64,000 nucleotides of DNA, from NCBI RefSeq assembly GCF_000426525.1, contig NZ_KE384533.1, positions 412,562-476,561 on the forward strand. The letters run 5' to 3'. Positions 15,057 through 23,793 of the stretch are shown here, one piece after another. The notes under the pieces are model-generated. The model worked only from the letters and a program-made list of their open reading frames with translations. It searched no databases and had not been told where the DNA came from. This stretch comes from Nocardioides alkalitolerans DSM 16699. Lineage in GTDB: Bacteria; Actinomycetota; Actinomycetes; Propionibacteriales; Nocardioidaceae. A program made the translations under genes and the position numbers. How positions within the stretch are numbered: the first letter of the stretch is position 1; every line of letters begins with the position of its first letter.

Positions 15057-16343
15057 ATGCCCAGCGCCGTCATCTGCAGCATGCCTGCCGAGGGACACGT
15101 GCGCCCTCTGCTGGTGGTCGCGCGCGCCCTGCTCGCGCGGGGCTGGCGGGTGCGGTTCCTCACGGGAGCACGGTACGAGGCGCTCGTCCGGGACGCGCAG
15201 GTGGACTTCGTCGCGCTGCCCGCCGAGGCCGACACGCTCGACGCGATCGGAGCCGGGCCGCGCACCCGGGGGCGCGACGCGATCAACACGGGCGTGGCCG
15301 ACGCGTTCCTCGCCCCGGCACCCGCCGCGGGCGACGCGCTGCTCGCCCTGCTGGCCGCCGAGCCGGCCGACGCGGTGATCCACGAGCCCACGTTCGTCGG
15401 CGTGCAGGCGCTCTTCCGGCTGCCTGCCGACGCGCGTCCCTTCACCGCCATGTGCGGCATCATCCCGCTCGGGCTCTCCAGCCGCGACACCCCGCCGTAC
15501 GGCATGGGCCTGGCGCCGCTGCGCCACCCCGGCCTCAACCGGCTGCGCAACCGCGTGCTCGCCACGGTGGCCACCCGGGTCGTGCTGCGGCCGGTGCACC
15601 GCGCGGCCGACGCGATGCTGGCCCGCATGGGCGCACCCGCGCTCCACGGCCGGTTCTTCATGGACCTCCTCCGCTCCTCGGACCTGCTGGCGCAGTTCAC
15701 CGTGCCCGAGTTCGAGTTCCCGCGCAGCGATGCGCCCGACAAGCTGCGGTTCTACGGCCCGCTGACCCGGATGACGGTCAGCGACGTGGAGCCGCCGACG
15801 TGGATCGACCGGTTGGACGGGGGTCGGCCGGTCGTCCACGTCACCCAGGGAACCGTGGCCAACACGGACTTCTCCGAGCTCGTGGGCCCGACCCTGGAGG
15901 CGCTGGCCGAGGCCGACGTCACCGTGGTCGTGTCCACGGGCGGGAGGCCGCTCAGCGAGCTGCCGCCGCTGCCCGCGAACGCGCTGGCCGCCGAGTTCCT
16001 GCCGTACGACGTGCTCCTGCCCCTCACCGACGTGCTGGTCACGAACGGCGGGTACGGCGGGCTCCACCACGCCATGGAGCACGGCCTGCCGATCGTGATC
16101 GCCGGCGACTCGGAGGACAAGGTCGAGACGTCCGCCCGGGTGGGCTGGTCGGGCGTCGGCATCGACCTGCGCACCAGCACCCCGACCGTCCCGGCGGTCC
16201 GCGAGGCCGTCGGCCGGGTCCTGGGTGACCGTGGGTACGCCGAGGCCAGCGGCCGGATCGGCCTGGCGATCGCCGCGTCGCCGGGCGTCGAGGCCTTCGT
16301 CGACGACGTCACCGCCGCCGTGGGGGCGCGCACCGGGTCCTGA
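15057..16343 (+). CDS. UDP-glycosyltransferase/MGT-type glycosyltransferase (GT1)
   Basis: 428 residues from the ATG at 15057 (MPSAVICSMPAEGHVRPLL), preceded by AGGA at a good distance. An ATG at 15009 would lie within the predicted promoter. The catalytic histidine of GT1 enzymes is in PAEGHVRPL at the N-terminus. The C-terminal nucleotide-sugar domain has VVHVTQGTVAN and the signature region VLVTNGGYGGLHHAMEHGLP ending in a GDSEDK segment. Such enzymes glycosylate small hydrophobic molecules such as macrolides or flavonoids, often for inactivation. The divergent TetR regulator fits an inducible detoxification gene. It ends in a strong hairpin. Confidence 0.9.
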   Translation: MPSAVICSMPAEGHVRPLLVVARALLARGWRVRFLTGARYEALVRDAQVDFVALPAEADTLDAIGAGPRTRGRDAINTGVADAFLAPAPAAGDALLALLAAEPADAVIHEPTFVGVQALFRLPADARPFTAMCGIIPLGLSSRDTPPYGMGLAPLRHPGLNRLRNRVLATVATRVVLRPVHRAADAMLARMGAPALHGRFFMDLLRSSDLLAQFTVPEFEFPRSDAPDKLRFYGPLTRMTVSDVEPPTWIDRLDGGRPVVHVTQGTVANTDFSELVGPTLEALAEADVTVVVSTGGRPLSELPPLPANALAAEFLPYDVLLPLTDVLVTNGGYGGLHHAMEHGLPIVIAGDSEDKVETSARVGWSGVGIDLRTSTPTVPAVREAVGRVLGDRGYAEASGRIGLAIAASPGVEAFVDDVTAAVGARTGS

Positions 16344-16396
16344 CCCGTCGTACCCGTCCGGTGGTCCTGGGGAGCGACCGGCCGGGTACGACGGGT
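16343..16396. terminator. Long bidirectional hairpin between convergent genes
   Basis: Perfect 14-base arms ACCCGTCGTACCCG (16343-16356) and CGGGTACGACGGGT (16383-16396), with a second inner stem CCGGT/ACCGG (16358-16362 and 16377-16381). The left arm starts in the stop codon of the glycosyltransferase; the convergent SDR ends 45 bases beyond the right arm. It would terminate transcription from both sides. Confidence 0.75.
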
Positions 16397-16440
16397 GAGG
16401 CCCACGGCGCGTCCGCGCGAGCGGACGTCGGTGAACCCGC

Positions 16441-17241
16441 TCAGATCGTGGCGACCGAGCCCGAGTCGACGCGGTAGTTCGAGCCGTTGACGAACGAGGC
16501 CCGGTCGGAGCAGAGGAAGGTCACCACGTCGGCGACCTCCTCGGGCTTCCCGCGACGGCCGAGCTCCATGTAGGGGCGCTCCTCGTCGAGGAACGACTCG
16601 ATCGCCTCGTCGAACGACACCCCGAGCTCGTCGGCCCGCTTCTCCATCATCGCGTCGGTCATCGGCGTGTGGATGAAGGCGGGCGACACGCAGTTCACGA
16701 GGAGGCCCTCCTCGGCGTACGAGCGGGAGAGCCCCTTGGCGAAGGCGAGCACCCCGGCCTTGGCGGCGCAGTAGGGCAGCTCGTCGTCGTACGGCTGCAC
16801 GGCGTCCTCGCTCGCGAGGTAGACGATCCGGCCCCAGCCGCCATCGCGCAGCTGCGGCAGGAACGCCCGGGTGATGCGGATGGGTGCGAGCAGGTCGATG
16901 GCGAACGTGTCGGTCCAGCCGGCGTCGTCGATCTCGTGGAAGAGGCCCTGCGCACCCGTGATCCCGGCGGCGTGCACGAGCACGTCGATCGTGTCGACCT
17001 TGCCGAGCACGGCGTCGCGCAGCGCCAGCACCCCCTCCTCCGTCGCGAGGTCGGCAGCCACGTGGTGGAGACGGCCCTCCGGGGCGTCGAGCTTGCCGGC
17101 GGCCTCGGCGAGGTCGTCGGCGTCCTGGTCGGTGAGGACGACGGTGGCGCCCTCCTCGAGCAGGAGCCGTGCGGTGTGCCAGCCGATGCCGGAGTCACCA
17201 CCGGTGACGAGTGCGGTGCGTCCAGAGATTCCCAGGTCCAT
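16441..17241 (-). CDS. Short-chain dehydrogenase/reductase
   Basis: 266 residues from the ATG giving MDLGISGRTALVTGGDSGIG. Cofactor motif TGGDSGIG at about residues 12-19, acidic residue after strand 2 (VVLTDQDADD) favouring NAD, and an HAAG variant of NNAG. Catalytic Ser lies in IVYLASEDA and YxxxK in YCAAKAGVLA. The C-terminus LCSDRASFVNGSNYRVDSGS is the usual SDR ending. Substrate unknown. The gene is alone on its strand, facing the glycosyltransferase and divergent from the acyltransferase. The 389-base leader region upstream is unusual for this window. Confidence 0.9.
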   Translation of the reverse strand: MDLGISGRTALVTGGDSGIGWHTARLLLEEGATVVLTDQDADDLAEAAGKLDAPEGRLHHVAADLATEEGVLALRDAVLGKVDTIDVLVHAAGITGAQGLFHEIDDAGWTDTFAIDLLAPIRITRAFLPQLRDGGWGRIVYLASEDAVQPYDDELPYCAAKAGVLAFAKGLSRSYAEEGLLVNCVSPAFIHTPMTDAMMEKRADELGVSFDEAIESFLDEERPYMELGRRGKPEEVADVVTFLCSDRASFVNGSNYRVDSGSVATI

Positions 17242-17630
17242 GACCCCACGGTTGCCCGGACGTCCCCGCCCACCCCCACCCCTCGGGGTGTGCGGCGCCT
17301 CCGGCCGTCGGTCGTGGGGCGGCGATCCCATCTCCCGAAACGGCTCGAACGACGGTTCTCGACGGCATGTGGAAAGCCGTCGAGGCGTCGTGGGAGCAAT
17401 TCCCCATCACCTGTGGGCGCCTATCCCCACGACACATGGGGGCGCATTCCCATGCATTGCAGAAATGATCCTCAAGGATTCGAAAATGGCATTCTTCAGG
17501 GCGCTGAACTGGGACAACACCTTGTACGGTCGCCACGTCCACCGCATTCCGTCCGCATTGTCGGCGGCCTCGTCGCGCTATTTCACGGGGGTATCGCACT
17601 GCGCGCCGTCCACCCGAGGAGACCCACCGG
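17242..17630. other. 389-base non-coding, lower-GC divergent leader with nested hairpins
   Basis: The longest gene-free stretch of the window. From about 17390 the sequence is clearly poorer in G+C than its surroundings. Hairpin 1: TCGACGGC/GCCGTCGA arms at 17359-17366 and 17376-17383 with a 9-base loop. Hairpin 2: CCCCAT/ATGGGG (17402-17407, 17436-17441) enclosing GTGGG/CCCAC (17413-17417, 17426-17430) with symmetric 5-base internal loops. A GAGGAG ribosome-binding site precedes the acyltransferase ATG at 17631. It probably holds promoters for both neighbours and a structured leader for the acyltransferase. No conserved RNA family was recognised. Confidence 0.5.
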
Positions 17631-18725
17631 ATGAATCCCGGCGAGACCGCGTCCCGGGCGGGCTGGATCGACATCGCCAAGGGCATCTCGATCCTCCTGG
17701 TCGTCTGGTTCCACGCGGCGATCGTGCTCGACCTGCAGGAGCTCGCCGGGCCGTGGCGGCGCCTCGCCATCCCGCTCGACGGCCTGCGCATGCCGCTGTT
17801 CTTCACCGTCTCGGGGGTCTTCGCGGCGAAGGTGCTCGCCCTGCGGCTCCCGGAGCTCTGGTCACGGCGCGTCGCGAACCTGCTGTGGCTCTACGTCGTG
17901 TGGGTGCTGCTGTCGACGGTCGTCTTCGGCTACGTCACGGCCTCCGGCGAGCCCGGGCCGGGTGTCAGCTGGTCGAGGACCGTGGACGCCTTCCGGGCGC
18001 CCCACGACCACCTGTGGTTCCTCCTCGCCCTCGGCGTGTACTTCCTCGTGGCGTGGGCGACCCGACGCCTCCCGGTGCTGGTCCAGCTGCTGCCCGCCGC
18101 CGCGATGGCGGTCTACTTCAGCAGCGCGTGGGCGCTCTCCCACGACCCCGTCGTCGCCAAGATCGGCGGGCACCTCGTCTACTTCCTCGCCGCCGTGCGC
18201 CTCGGGCCGCGGCTCCTGCGGCTGGCCCCGCGGGTGACCCCGCTCGTGACGCTCACCGTCCTGGCGACGTGGGCGCTGCTGGTCACCACGGCCATCCAGC
18301 GCGAGCTGCTGCTCGTGCCGGGCGTGCGACCGGGCCTCAGCCTCCTGGCCCTGACGGCCGGCATCGGCCTCTCCGTGCTCCTCGCCCGCTCCCGGGTCTT
18401 CGACGTCCTGGCCTGGCTGGGCCGCTCGACGCTGCCGGTCTACGTGCTCCACTTCTTCCCGCTCATGGTGCTGGCGCGCCTGTTCACGACCTACGTGTAC
18501 GTCGACGAGCGGCCCCCGGTGATCGTGCTCCGGCTGCTGACCCCCGTGCTCGTGCTGCTCGCCGTCGGCTGCTCGCTCGCGGTGCACCGGCTCACCCGCT
18601 GGGTGCCCGGCCTCTACGCGCTGCCCCGGTGGCGTCGCCCGCGCCGCGACCCCGCCGCCCTCCCGCCGTCGAGCCCCGAGGATCCCGCCCGCGTCCTGGT
18701 GACCTCCCGGGGCGGCACGCACTAG
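17631..18725 (+). CDS. Acyltransferase 3 family membrane protein
   Basis: 364 residues with about ten hydrophobic helices. The N-terminus GWIDIAKGISILLVVWFHAA is the family signature, with catalytic His in VVWFHAA. MPLFFTVSGVFAAK and the later STLPVYVLHFFPLMVLARL are further markers. Acyltransferase 3 proteins add acetyl or other acyl groups to exported sugars, lipids or antibiotics at the membrane (OafA, fucose O-acetylase-like). The C-terminal 40 residues are polar and cytoplasmic. Start ATG with GAGGAG upstream. It is the only clear surface-modification gene in this part, and its long structured leader suggests post-transcriptional control. Confidence 0.88.
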   Translation: MNPGETASRAGWIDIAKGISILLVVWFHAAIVLDLQELAGPWRRLAIPLDGLRMPLFFTVSGVFAAKVLALRLPELWSRRVANLLWLYVVWVLLSTVVFGYVTASGEPGPGVSWSRTVDAFRAPHDHLWFLLALGVYFLVAWATRRLPVLVQLLPAAAMAVYFSSAWALSHDPVVAKIGGHLVYFLAAVRLGPRLLRLAPRVTPLVTLTVLATWALLVTTAIQRELLLVPGVRPGLSLLALTAGIGLSVLLARSRVFDVLAWLGRSTLPVYVLHFFPLMVLARLFTTYVYVDERPPVIVLRLLTPVLVLLAVGCSLAVHRLTRWVPGLYALPRWRRPRRDPAALPPSSPEDPARVLVTSRGGTH

Positions 18726-18735
18726 CGTCGGGCCC

Positions 18736-20217
18736 GTGACCACGCGACTGACCTCCGCCGACCTCATCGACCTCGTGCTCGACGACGGCTCCTGGCGGTC
18801 GTGGGACAGCCCGCCGGTGCGTCCGACGGACCTGCCCGAGGCGTACGCCGCCGAGCTGGTGGCCGCGGCGGAGAAGGCCGGCACCGACGAGTCGGTGGTG
18901 ACGGGCGAGGGGCTCATCCGGGGTCGTCGGGTGGCGCTGCTCATCGGCGAGTTCCGGTTCCTGGCCGGCTCGATCGGCCGCGCGGCCGCCGACCGGGTCG
19001 TCACCGCCGTCGAGCGCGCCACCGCGGAGGGCCTGCCCCTGCTCGCGGCGCCCGTCTCGGGCGGCACCCGGATGCAGGAGGGCACGCCCGCGTTCGTGCA
19101 GATGGTGCGCATCTCCGGGGCCGTCGCCGCCCACAAGAAGGCCGGGCTGCCGTACCTCGTCTACCTGCGCCACCCCACCACCGGCGGCGTGATGGCGTCG
19201 TGGGGCTCGCTGGGCCACATCACGGTCGCGGAGCCGGGCGCCCTGGTCGGCTTCCTCGGGCCACGCGTCTACGAGGCCCTCTACGGCCGGGAGTTCCCCG
19301 CCGGCGTCCAGACGTCGGAGAACCTCTACGCGCGCGGCATCATCGACGCCGTCCTGCCGCCCGAGGACCTCGTCGACATCGTCGACCGGGCGCTCGCGAT
19401 CCTGCTCGCACGCCGTGCCGGTGTCGGCACGGTGCCGGCTCCCGAGCTGACCCCCGTGCCGGACGTCGAGACCTGGGACGCGGTGACCCGCTCCCGCAAC
19501 CCCGAGCGCCCCGGCGTCCGTCGTCTGCTGCGGTACGCCGCCAGCGACGTCGTGCTGCTCAACGGCACCGGCGAGGGCGAGTCCGACCCCGGTCTCATCA
19601 TCGCGCTCGCCCGGTTCGGCGACGCCCCGTGCGTGTTCCTCGGCCAGGACCGGCGCGGCCAGACCCGGGAGCACCCGATGGGTCCGGAGGCGCTGCGGGA
19701 GGCCCGGCGCGGGATGCGGCTCGCCTCCGACCTCAAGCTGCCGCTCATGACGGTGATCGACACCCAGGGCGCGGCCCTGTCGGCCGACGCCGAGAACGGC
19801 GGCCTCGCGGGCGAGATCGCCCGCTGCCTCGCCGACCTCGTGACCCTCGACGCGCCGACGCTCTGCCTCATGCTCGGCGAGGGCAACGGCGGCGGGGCCC
19901 TCGCGCTGCTGCCGGCCGACCGCGTGGTCGCGGCCCAGCACGCGTGGCTCTCCCCGCTGCCGCCCGAGGGCGCCAGCGCGATCGTGCACCGCGACCTCGA
20001 CCACGCCCCCGAGATGGCCCGCGCCCAGCACGTGCGCGCGATCGACCTCGCCGCACTGGGCGTCGTCGACGTCGTCGTGCCCGAGCTGCCCGACGCTGCC
20101 GACGAGCCGGAGGCGTTCTGCCAGCGCGTCGGCGGCGTGCTCGAGCACGAGCTCTCCCGGCTGCTCGTCGCCGGCGCCGGCAGCGTCACCCAGAGGTCGC
20201 GGCGCTACGCGTTCTGA
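18736..20217 (+). CDS. AccD3-like fused carboxyltransferase (beta and alpha halves)
   Basis: 493 residues, length and sequence style of mycobacterial AccD3. The N-terminal half (about 1-235) resembles AccD carboxyltransferase without the zinc ribbon: VSGGTRMQEGTPAF, then YLRHPTTGGVMASWGSLGH and the EPGALVGFLGPR segment. The C-terminal half (about 260-475) resembles AccA (PLMTVIDTQGAALSADAENG, then LCLMLGEGNGGGALALL). It should transfer a carboxyl group from biotin to an acyl-CoA, needing a biotin-carrier subunit from elsewhere. GTG start, 7 bases from TAGCGT, so probably leaderless. It converges on the 2-oxoacid dehydrogenase operon. The true acyl-CoA substrate of AccD3-type proteins is not settled. 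Confidence 0.85.
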   Translation: MTTRLTSADLIDLVLDDGSWRSWDSPPVRPTDLPEAYAAELVAAAEKAGTDESVVTGEGLIRGRRVALLIGEFRFLAGSIGRAAADRVVTAVERATAEGLPLLAAPVSGGTRMQEGTPAFVQMVRISGAVAAHKKAGLPYLVYLRHPTTGGVMASWGSLGHITVAEPGALVGFLGPRVYEALYGREFPAGVQTSENLYARGIIDAVLPPEDLVDIVDRALAILLARRAGVGTVPAPELTPVPDVETWDAVTRSRNPERPGVRRLLRYAASDVVLLNGTGEGESDPGLIIALARFGDAPCVFLGQDRRGQTREHPMGPEALREARRGMRLASDLKLPLMTVIDTQGAALSADAENGGLAGEIARCLADLVTLDAPTLCLMLGEGNGGGALALLPADRVVAAQHAWLSPLPPEGASAIVHRDLDHAPEMARAQHVRAIDLAALGVVDVVVPELPDAADEPEAFCQRVGGVLEHELSRLLVAGAGSVTQRSRRYAF

Positions 20218-20239
20218 GGACGCTGCCGGTCGCCCACGG

Positions 20240-21661
20240 TCAGAGCAGGAGCCCGTTCGCCGGGTCCTCCATCACCGAGGCGACGTCGGCGAGGAAGCGC
20301 GAGCCGGCCTGACCGTCGATGTGCCGGTGGTCGAACGAGAGCGTCAGGGTCGCGACGTCGCGCACCGCCAGCTCGGACGAGCCGTCCTCCGCCGTCACCA
20401 CCCAGGGCTGCTTCACGACCTGCCCGAAGCAGAGGATCGCCGACTCCCCCGGGTTGATGATCGGCGTGCCCCCGTCGATGCCGAACACCCCGACGTTCGT
20501 GATCGTGAACGTGCCGCCGGCCATGTCGGCGGGCTGGGTCCGACCCTCCCGCGCCGTGGCGGTCAGCTCGGCGAGCGCGCCCGCGAGGTCGACGAGCGGC
20601 AACGTGTCGGCCGACTTCACGTTCGGTACGACGAGGCCCCGCGGCGTCGCCGCCGCGATGCCCAGGTTGACCCGGTCGCGCAGGACGACCTCGCCGTCAC
20701 CGCCCGCGGCGTCGGTGTCGAACCAGGAGTTCAGCAGCGGCGAGCGTCGCATCGCGAGCGTCACGGCCCGCGACAGCACGAGCAGCGGCGAGACCTTCAC
20801 GTCCCGGAACTCCCGGCGGGCGCGCAGCTGCTCGACGTACGCCAGCGTGCCCGTCACGTCGAGGGTCTTCCAGATCGTCACGTGCGGCGCCGTGAACGCC
20901 GAGGCCACCATGGCCTGGGCCATGGCCTTGCGCACGCCCTTGACGGGCTCGCGCTGCTCTCCGCCCGTGCCCGCCACCGCCGGTGCCTGGTGCGTCACGG
21001 GGCGCGGAGCCTCCGCGGTGGGCGCCGGCGCCTCCGGCTGCTCCCGGACGGCGCCGGCCACCGCGCGCTCCACGTCCTCGCGCGACACGGTGCCGTGGGG
21101 CCCCGTGGCCGCGACCGTCGCGAGGTCGACGCCGAGCTCACGGGCCAGCAGCCGCACCGGCGGCTTGGCGAGCACGGGGGCGTCGACGGCCTCGGGCTGC
21201 GGGCTGACCACGGCCTCCGGCGTACGGCGCGGGCGTCGCTGCGCGCTCGTCTCCCGCGGGCCGTAGCCCACCAGCGTCGGGTTGCCCTCGGGCGGGACGT
21301 TGGTGTCGATCGGCTCGTCGACCGCCGGAGGGGCGGACGGCACCTCGACCTCCACGACGCTCGCCGCGGCGGGCTCCTCGACGGGCGGTGCGGCCAGCGC
21401 CGGCGGAGGAGCCGCCGGGGCGGCGGCGGGCTCGCCCACGACGATGATCGGCGTGCCGACGGCGACCGTCTCGCCGACCTCGACGAGCAGGGCGGTGACC
21501 TCCCCGCCGTACGGGCTGGGCAGCTCGACCACGGACTTCGCGGTCTCGATGTCGACGATCGGGTCGTTGACCTCGATGACGTCGCCGACCTTGACGTGCC
21601 AGGCGACGATCTCGGCCTCGGTGAGGCCCTCGCCGACGTCGGGCAGCTTGAACTCAGGCAT
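20240..21661 (-). CDS. bkdC: Dihydrolipoamide acyltransferase, E2 of branched-chain 2-oxoacid dehydrogenase
   Basis: 473 residues. Lipoyl domain at residues 1-75 with the modified lysine in DIETAKSVVELPSPYGG. A flexible Ala/Pro/Glu linker follows, then the E1/E3-binding domain around residues 165-200 (VRLLARELGVDLATVAATGP). The catalytic acyltransferase domain spans about residues 235-473, with the active-site segment LSFDHRHIDGQAG near the end. It transfers the acyl group from the E1-formed intermediate to CoA. It is the last gene of E1-alpha/E1-beta/E2, 12 bases behind E1-beta. No E3 gene is in the window, so lipoamide dehydrogenase must be shared with another complex. The exact substrate (branched-chain oxo acids) is inferred from family and gene order. 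Confidence 0.9.
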   Translation of the reverse strand: MPEFKLPDVGEGLTEAEIVAWHVKVGDVIEVNDPIVDIETAKSVVELPSPYGGEVTALLVEVGETVAVGTPIIVVGEPAAAPAAPPPALAAPPVEEPAAASVVEVEVPSAPPAVDEPIDTNVPPEGNPTLVGYGPRETSAQRRPRRTPEAVVSPQPEAVDAPVLAKPPVRLLARELGVDLATVAATGPHGTVSREDVERAVAGAVREQPEAPAPTAEAPRPVTHQAPAVAGTGGEQREPVKGVRKAMAQAMVASAFTAPHVTIWKTLDVTGTLAYVEQLRARREFRDVKVSPLLVLSRAVTLAMRRSPLLNSWFDTDAAGGDGEVVLRDRVNLGIAAATPRGLVVPNVKSADTLPLVDLAGALAELTATAREGRTQPADMAGGTFTITNVGVFGIDGGTPIINPGESAILCFGQVVKQPWVVTAEDGSSELAVRDVATLTLSFDHRHIDGQAGSRFLADVASVMEDPANGLLL

Positions 21662-21673
21662 GCGGCAGCCCTC

Positions 21674-22657
21674 TCAGAACGCGAACGAGCGGTCGACGGC
21701 GTCGAGCACGCGGTCGAGGTCGGGCAGGAAGTGGTGCTCGTTGCGGGCGGCCGGGTAGGGCGTGTCGAACCCGCCGACGCGCAGCACGGGCGCCTGGAGC
21801 GAGTAGAAGCACTCCTCAGTGATGCGGGCCGAGAGCTCCGAGCCCATGCCGAGGTTGCGGTGCGCCTCGTGGGCGACGACCGCGCGGCCGGTGCGCCGGA
21901 CGGACGCGAGCACCGGACCCATGTCGAGCGGCGAGAGCGTGCGCAGGTCGATCACCTCGACCGAGCGGCCCTCGCTGACCGCCGCCTCGGCCGCGGCGAG
22001 GCACGTGCGCACCATCGGGCCGTACGCCAGGAGCGTGACGTCGTCGCCGCGCCGCACGACCTGCGAGGTGAACAGCGGCGGGGGCGCCACGGACGTGTCG
22101 AGGTCGGCCTTGTCGGCGTGGTACTGCCGCTTCGGCTCGAGGAAGATCACCGGGTCGTCGCTGGCGATCGCCTGCTGGATCATCCAGTAGCCGTCGACCG
22201 GGTTCGAGCAGGCGACCACCTTGAGGCCCGGGGTGTGCGCGAACTGCGCCTCCGGGCTCTCGGAGTGGTGCTCGACCGCGCCGATGCCGCCGCCGAAGGG
22301 GATGCGGATGACGAGCGGCAGGGGCACCTTGCCCTGGCTGCGGTAGGACATCTTCGCGACCTGGGTGACGATCTGGTCGTAGGCGGGGTAGACGAACCCG
22401 TCGAACTGGATCTCGATCACGGGGCGGTAGCCGCGCATCGCGAGGCCGACCGCGGTGCCGACGATCCCGGACTCCGCCAGCGGCGAGTCGAGCACGCGGC
22501 GCTCCCCGAAGTCCTTCTGCAGGCCGTCGGTGATGCGGAAGACGCCGCCGAGACGGCCGACGTCCTCGCCCATCAGCATGACCTTGTCGTCCTGCTCCAT
22601 CGCGGCGCGGAGGCCGGCGTTGAGACCCTTCGCGAGGGTGATGCGGCTGGTGCTCAT
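21674..22657 (-). CDS. bkdB: 2-oxoacid dehydrogenase E1 component, beta subunit
   Basis: 327 residues, thiamine-diphosphate dependent transketolase-fold subunit. Typical segments: VMLMGEDVGRLGGVFRITDG, DSPLAESGIVGTAVGLAM and GGGIGAVEHHSESPEA (HHSESPE is diagnostic), then the C-terminal transketolase-C domain ending in RVGGFDTPYPAARNEHHFLP. The ATG overlaps the stop of the E1-alpha gene by four bases (ATGA), so the two subunits are made in coupled fashion. With E1-alpha it decarboxylates branched-chain 2-oxo acids to acyl groups for E2. Confidence 0.93.
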   Translation of the reverse strand: MSTSRITLAKGLNAGLRAAMEQDDKVMLMGEDVGRLGGVFRITDGLQKDFGERRVLDSPLAESGIVGTAVGLAMRGYRPVIEIQFDGFVYPAYDQIVTQVAKMSYRSQGKVPLPLVIRIPFGGGIGAVEHHSESPEAQFAHTPGLKVVACSNPVDGYWMIQQAIASDDPVIFLEPKRQYHADKADLDTSVAPPPLFTSQVVRRGDDVTLLAYGPMVRTCLAAAEAAVSEGRSVEVIDLRTLSPLDMGPVLASVRRTGRAVVAHEAHRNLGMGSELSARITEECFYSLQAPVLRVGGFDTPYPAARNEHHFLPDLDRVLDAVDRSFAF

Positions 22658-23793
22658 CGGGAGACCTCCTCGAACTGGGCGAGGTAGGCCGCGTACGAGT
22701 CGCGCTGCTCGGCGAGCTCGTCGGGCACCTCGGCGTACACGTGGTCGAACAGGGCGAGCGGCGCCGGGTCGGGCAGCTCGTGGCAGCCGCGACGCAGGGT
22801 GGCGCCGAGGTCGGCGGCCTCCTCGGCCAGGCTCGCGAGCCAGGCGTCGTCGACGGCGTCGGCGCGGCGCAGGTAGGCCTCGACGCGGGCGATCGGGTCC
22901 TTGCGCTTCCAGGCGTCGACGTCGTTGCCGGAGCGGTAGCGGGTGGGGTCGTCCGTCGTCGTGTGGGCGCCCATCCGGTAGGTGTAGGCCTCCACGAAGG
23001 TCGGGCCCTGGCCGCTGCGGGCGCGGTCGGTCGTGGCGCGCATGACGGCGTACGTCGCGAGCACGTCGTTGCCGTCGACCCGCACGCCGGGGAAGCCGAA
23101 GCCGGGGGCGCGCCAGTGCAGCGGCGTGCGCGACTGGCGCTCGATCGGCGCCGAGATGGCCCACTGGTTGTTCTGGCAGTAGAAGACGACCGGGGCGTTG
23201 TAGGTGGCCGCGAAGACGAACGACTCGAGCACGTCGCCCTGGCTGGAGGCCCCGTCGCCGAAGTGGGCGACGGCCACCGCGTCGCGGTCGAGGTCGCCGG
23301 TGCCGACGTCGCCGTCGGCCTCGATGCCCATCGCGTAGCCCACCGCGTGCAGCGCCTGCGCGCCGATGACGACGGTGTAGAGACCGAAGTTGTGGTCCTT
23401 CGGGTCCCAGCCGCCGTGGTCGATGCCGCGGAAGAGGCCGAGGAGCCGGACCGGGTCGAGCCCCCGCACCCACGCGACGCCGTGCTCGCGGTAGGTCGGG
23501 AAGATGAAGTCCTGCCGGCGGGTGCCGTGGGCCGCGCCGATCTGCGCCGCCTCCTGGCCGAGCAGCTGGGCCCAGATGCCGAGCTCGCCGTGACGCTGGA
23601 GCGCGGTGGCCTCGGTGTCGATGCGACGGGCCATCACCATGTCGCGGTAGAAGGTGCGCACCAGGTCGTCGTCGCCGTCGAAGGCGTAGTCGGGGTGCTC
23701 GCGCCGCTCCCCGTCCGGGGTGAGCAGCTGCACGTAGTCGGGCTCGCACTCGGCCGACTCGTGGGCCGTGGGGGCGCCGGTCAAGATCGTCAT
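22654..23793 (-). CDS. bkdA: 2-oxoacid dehydrogenase E1 component, alpha subunit
   Basis: 379 residues from the ATG at 23793 (MTILTGAPTAHES), chosen for its GAGGAG ribosome-binding site. An ATG at 23912 would add 40 polar residues and is possible. The thiamine-diphosphate motif runs from HFGDGASSQGDVLESFVFAA to FYCQNNQWAIS (GDG...NN). The phosphorylation-loop-like segment TYRMGAHTTTDDPTRYR is present. Family: E1-alpha of pyruvate/branched-chain type. It is first of the operon and overlaps E1-beta by four bases. The complex would supply branched acyl-CoA for fatty-acid primers or valine/leucine catabolism. Confidence 0.92.
   Translation of the reverse strand: MTILTGAPTAHESAECEPDYVQLLTPDGERREHPDYAFDGDDDLVRTFYRDMVMARRIDTEATALQRHGELGIWAQLLGQEAAQIGAAHGTRRQDFIFPTYREHGVAWVRGLDPVRLLGLFRGIDHGGWDPKDHNFGLYTVVIGAQALHAVGYAMGIEADGDVGTGDLDRDAVAVAHFGDGASSQGDVLESFVFAATYNAPVVFYCQNNQWAISAPIERQSRTPLHWRAPGFGFPGVRVDGNDVLATYAVMRATTDRARSGQGPTFVEAYTYRMGAHTTTDDPTRYRSGNDVDAWKRKDPIARVEAYLRRADAVDDAWLASLAEEAADLGATLRRGCHELPDPAPLALFDHVYAEVPDELAEQRDSYAAYLAQFEEVSR

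Noticed and set aside
17345..17360. Second LexA-like box (TCGAAC-GACG-GTTCTC)
   Set aside because: Two of twelve defined positions differ, including the outer half-site end. It is more than 100 bases from one gene and 270 from the other, so it is too degenerate and badly placed to claim.
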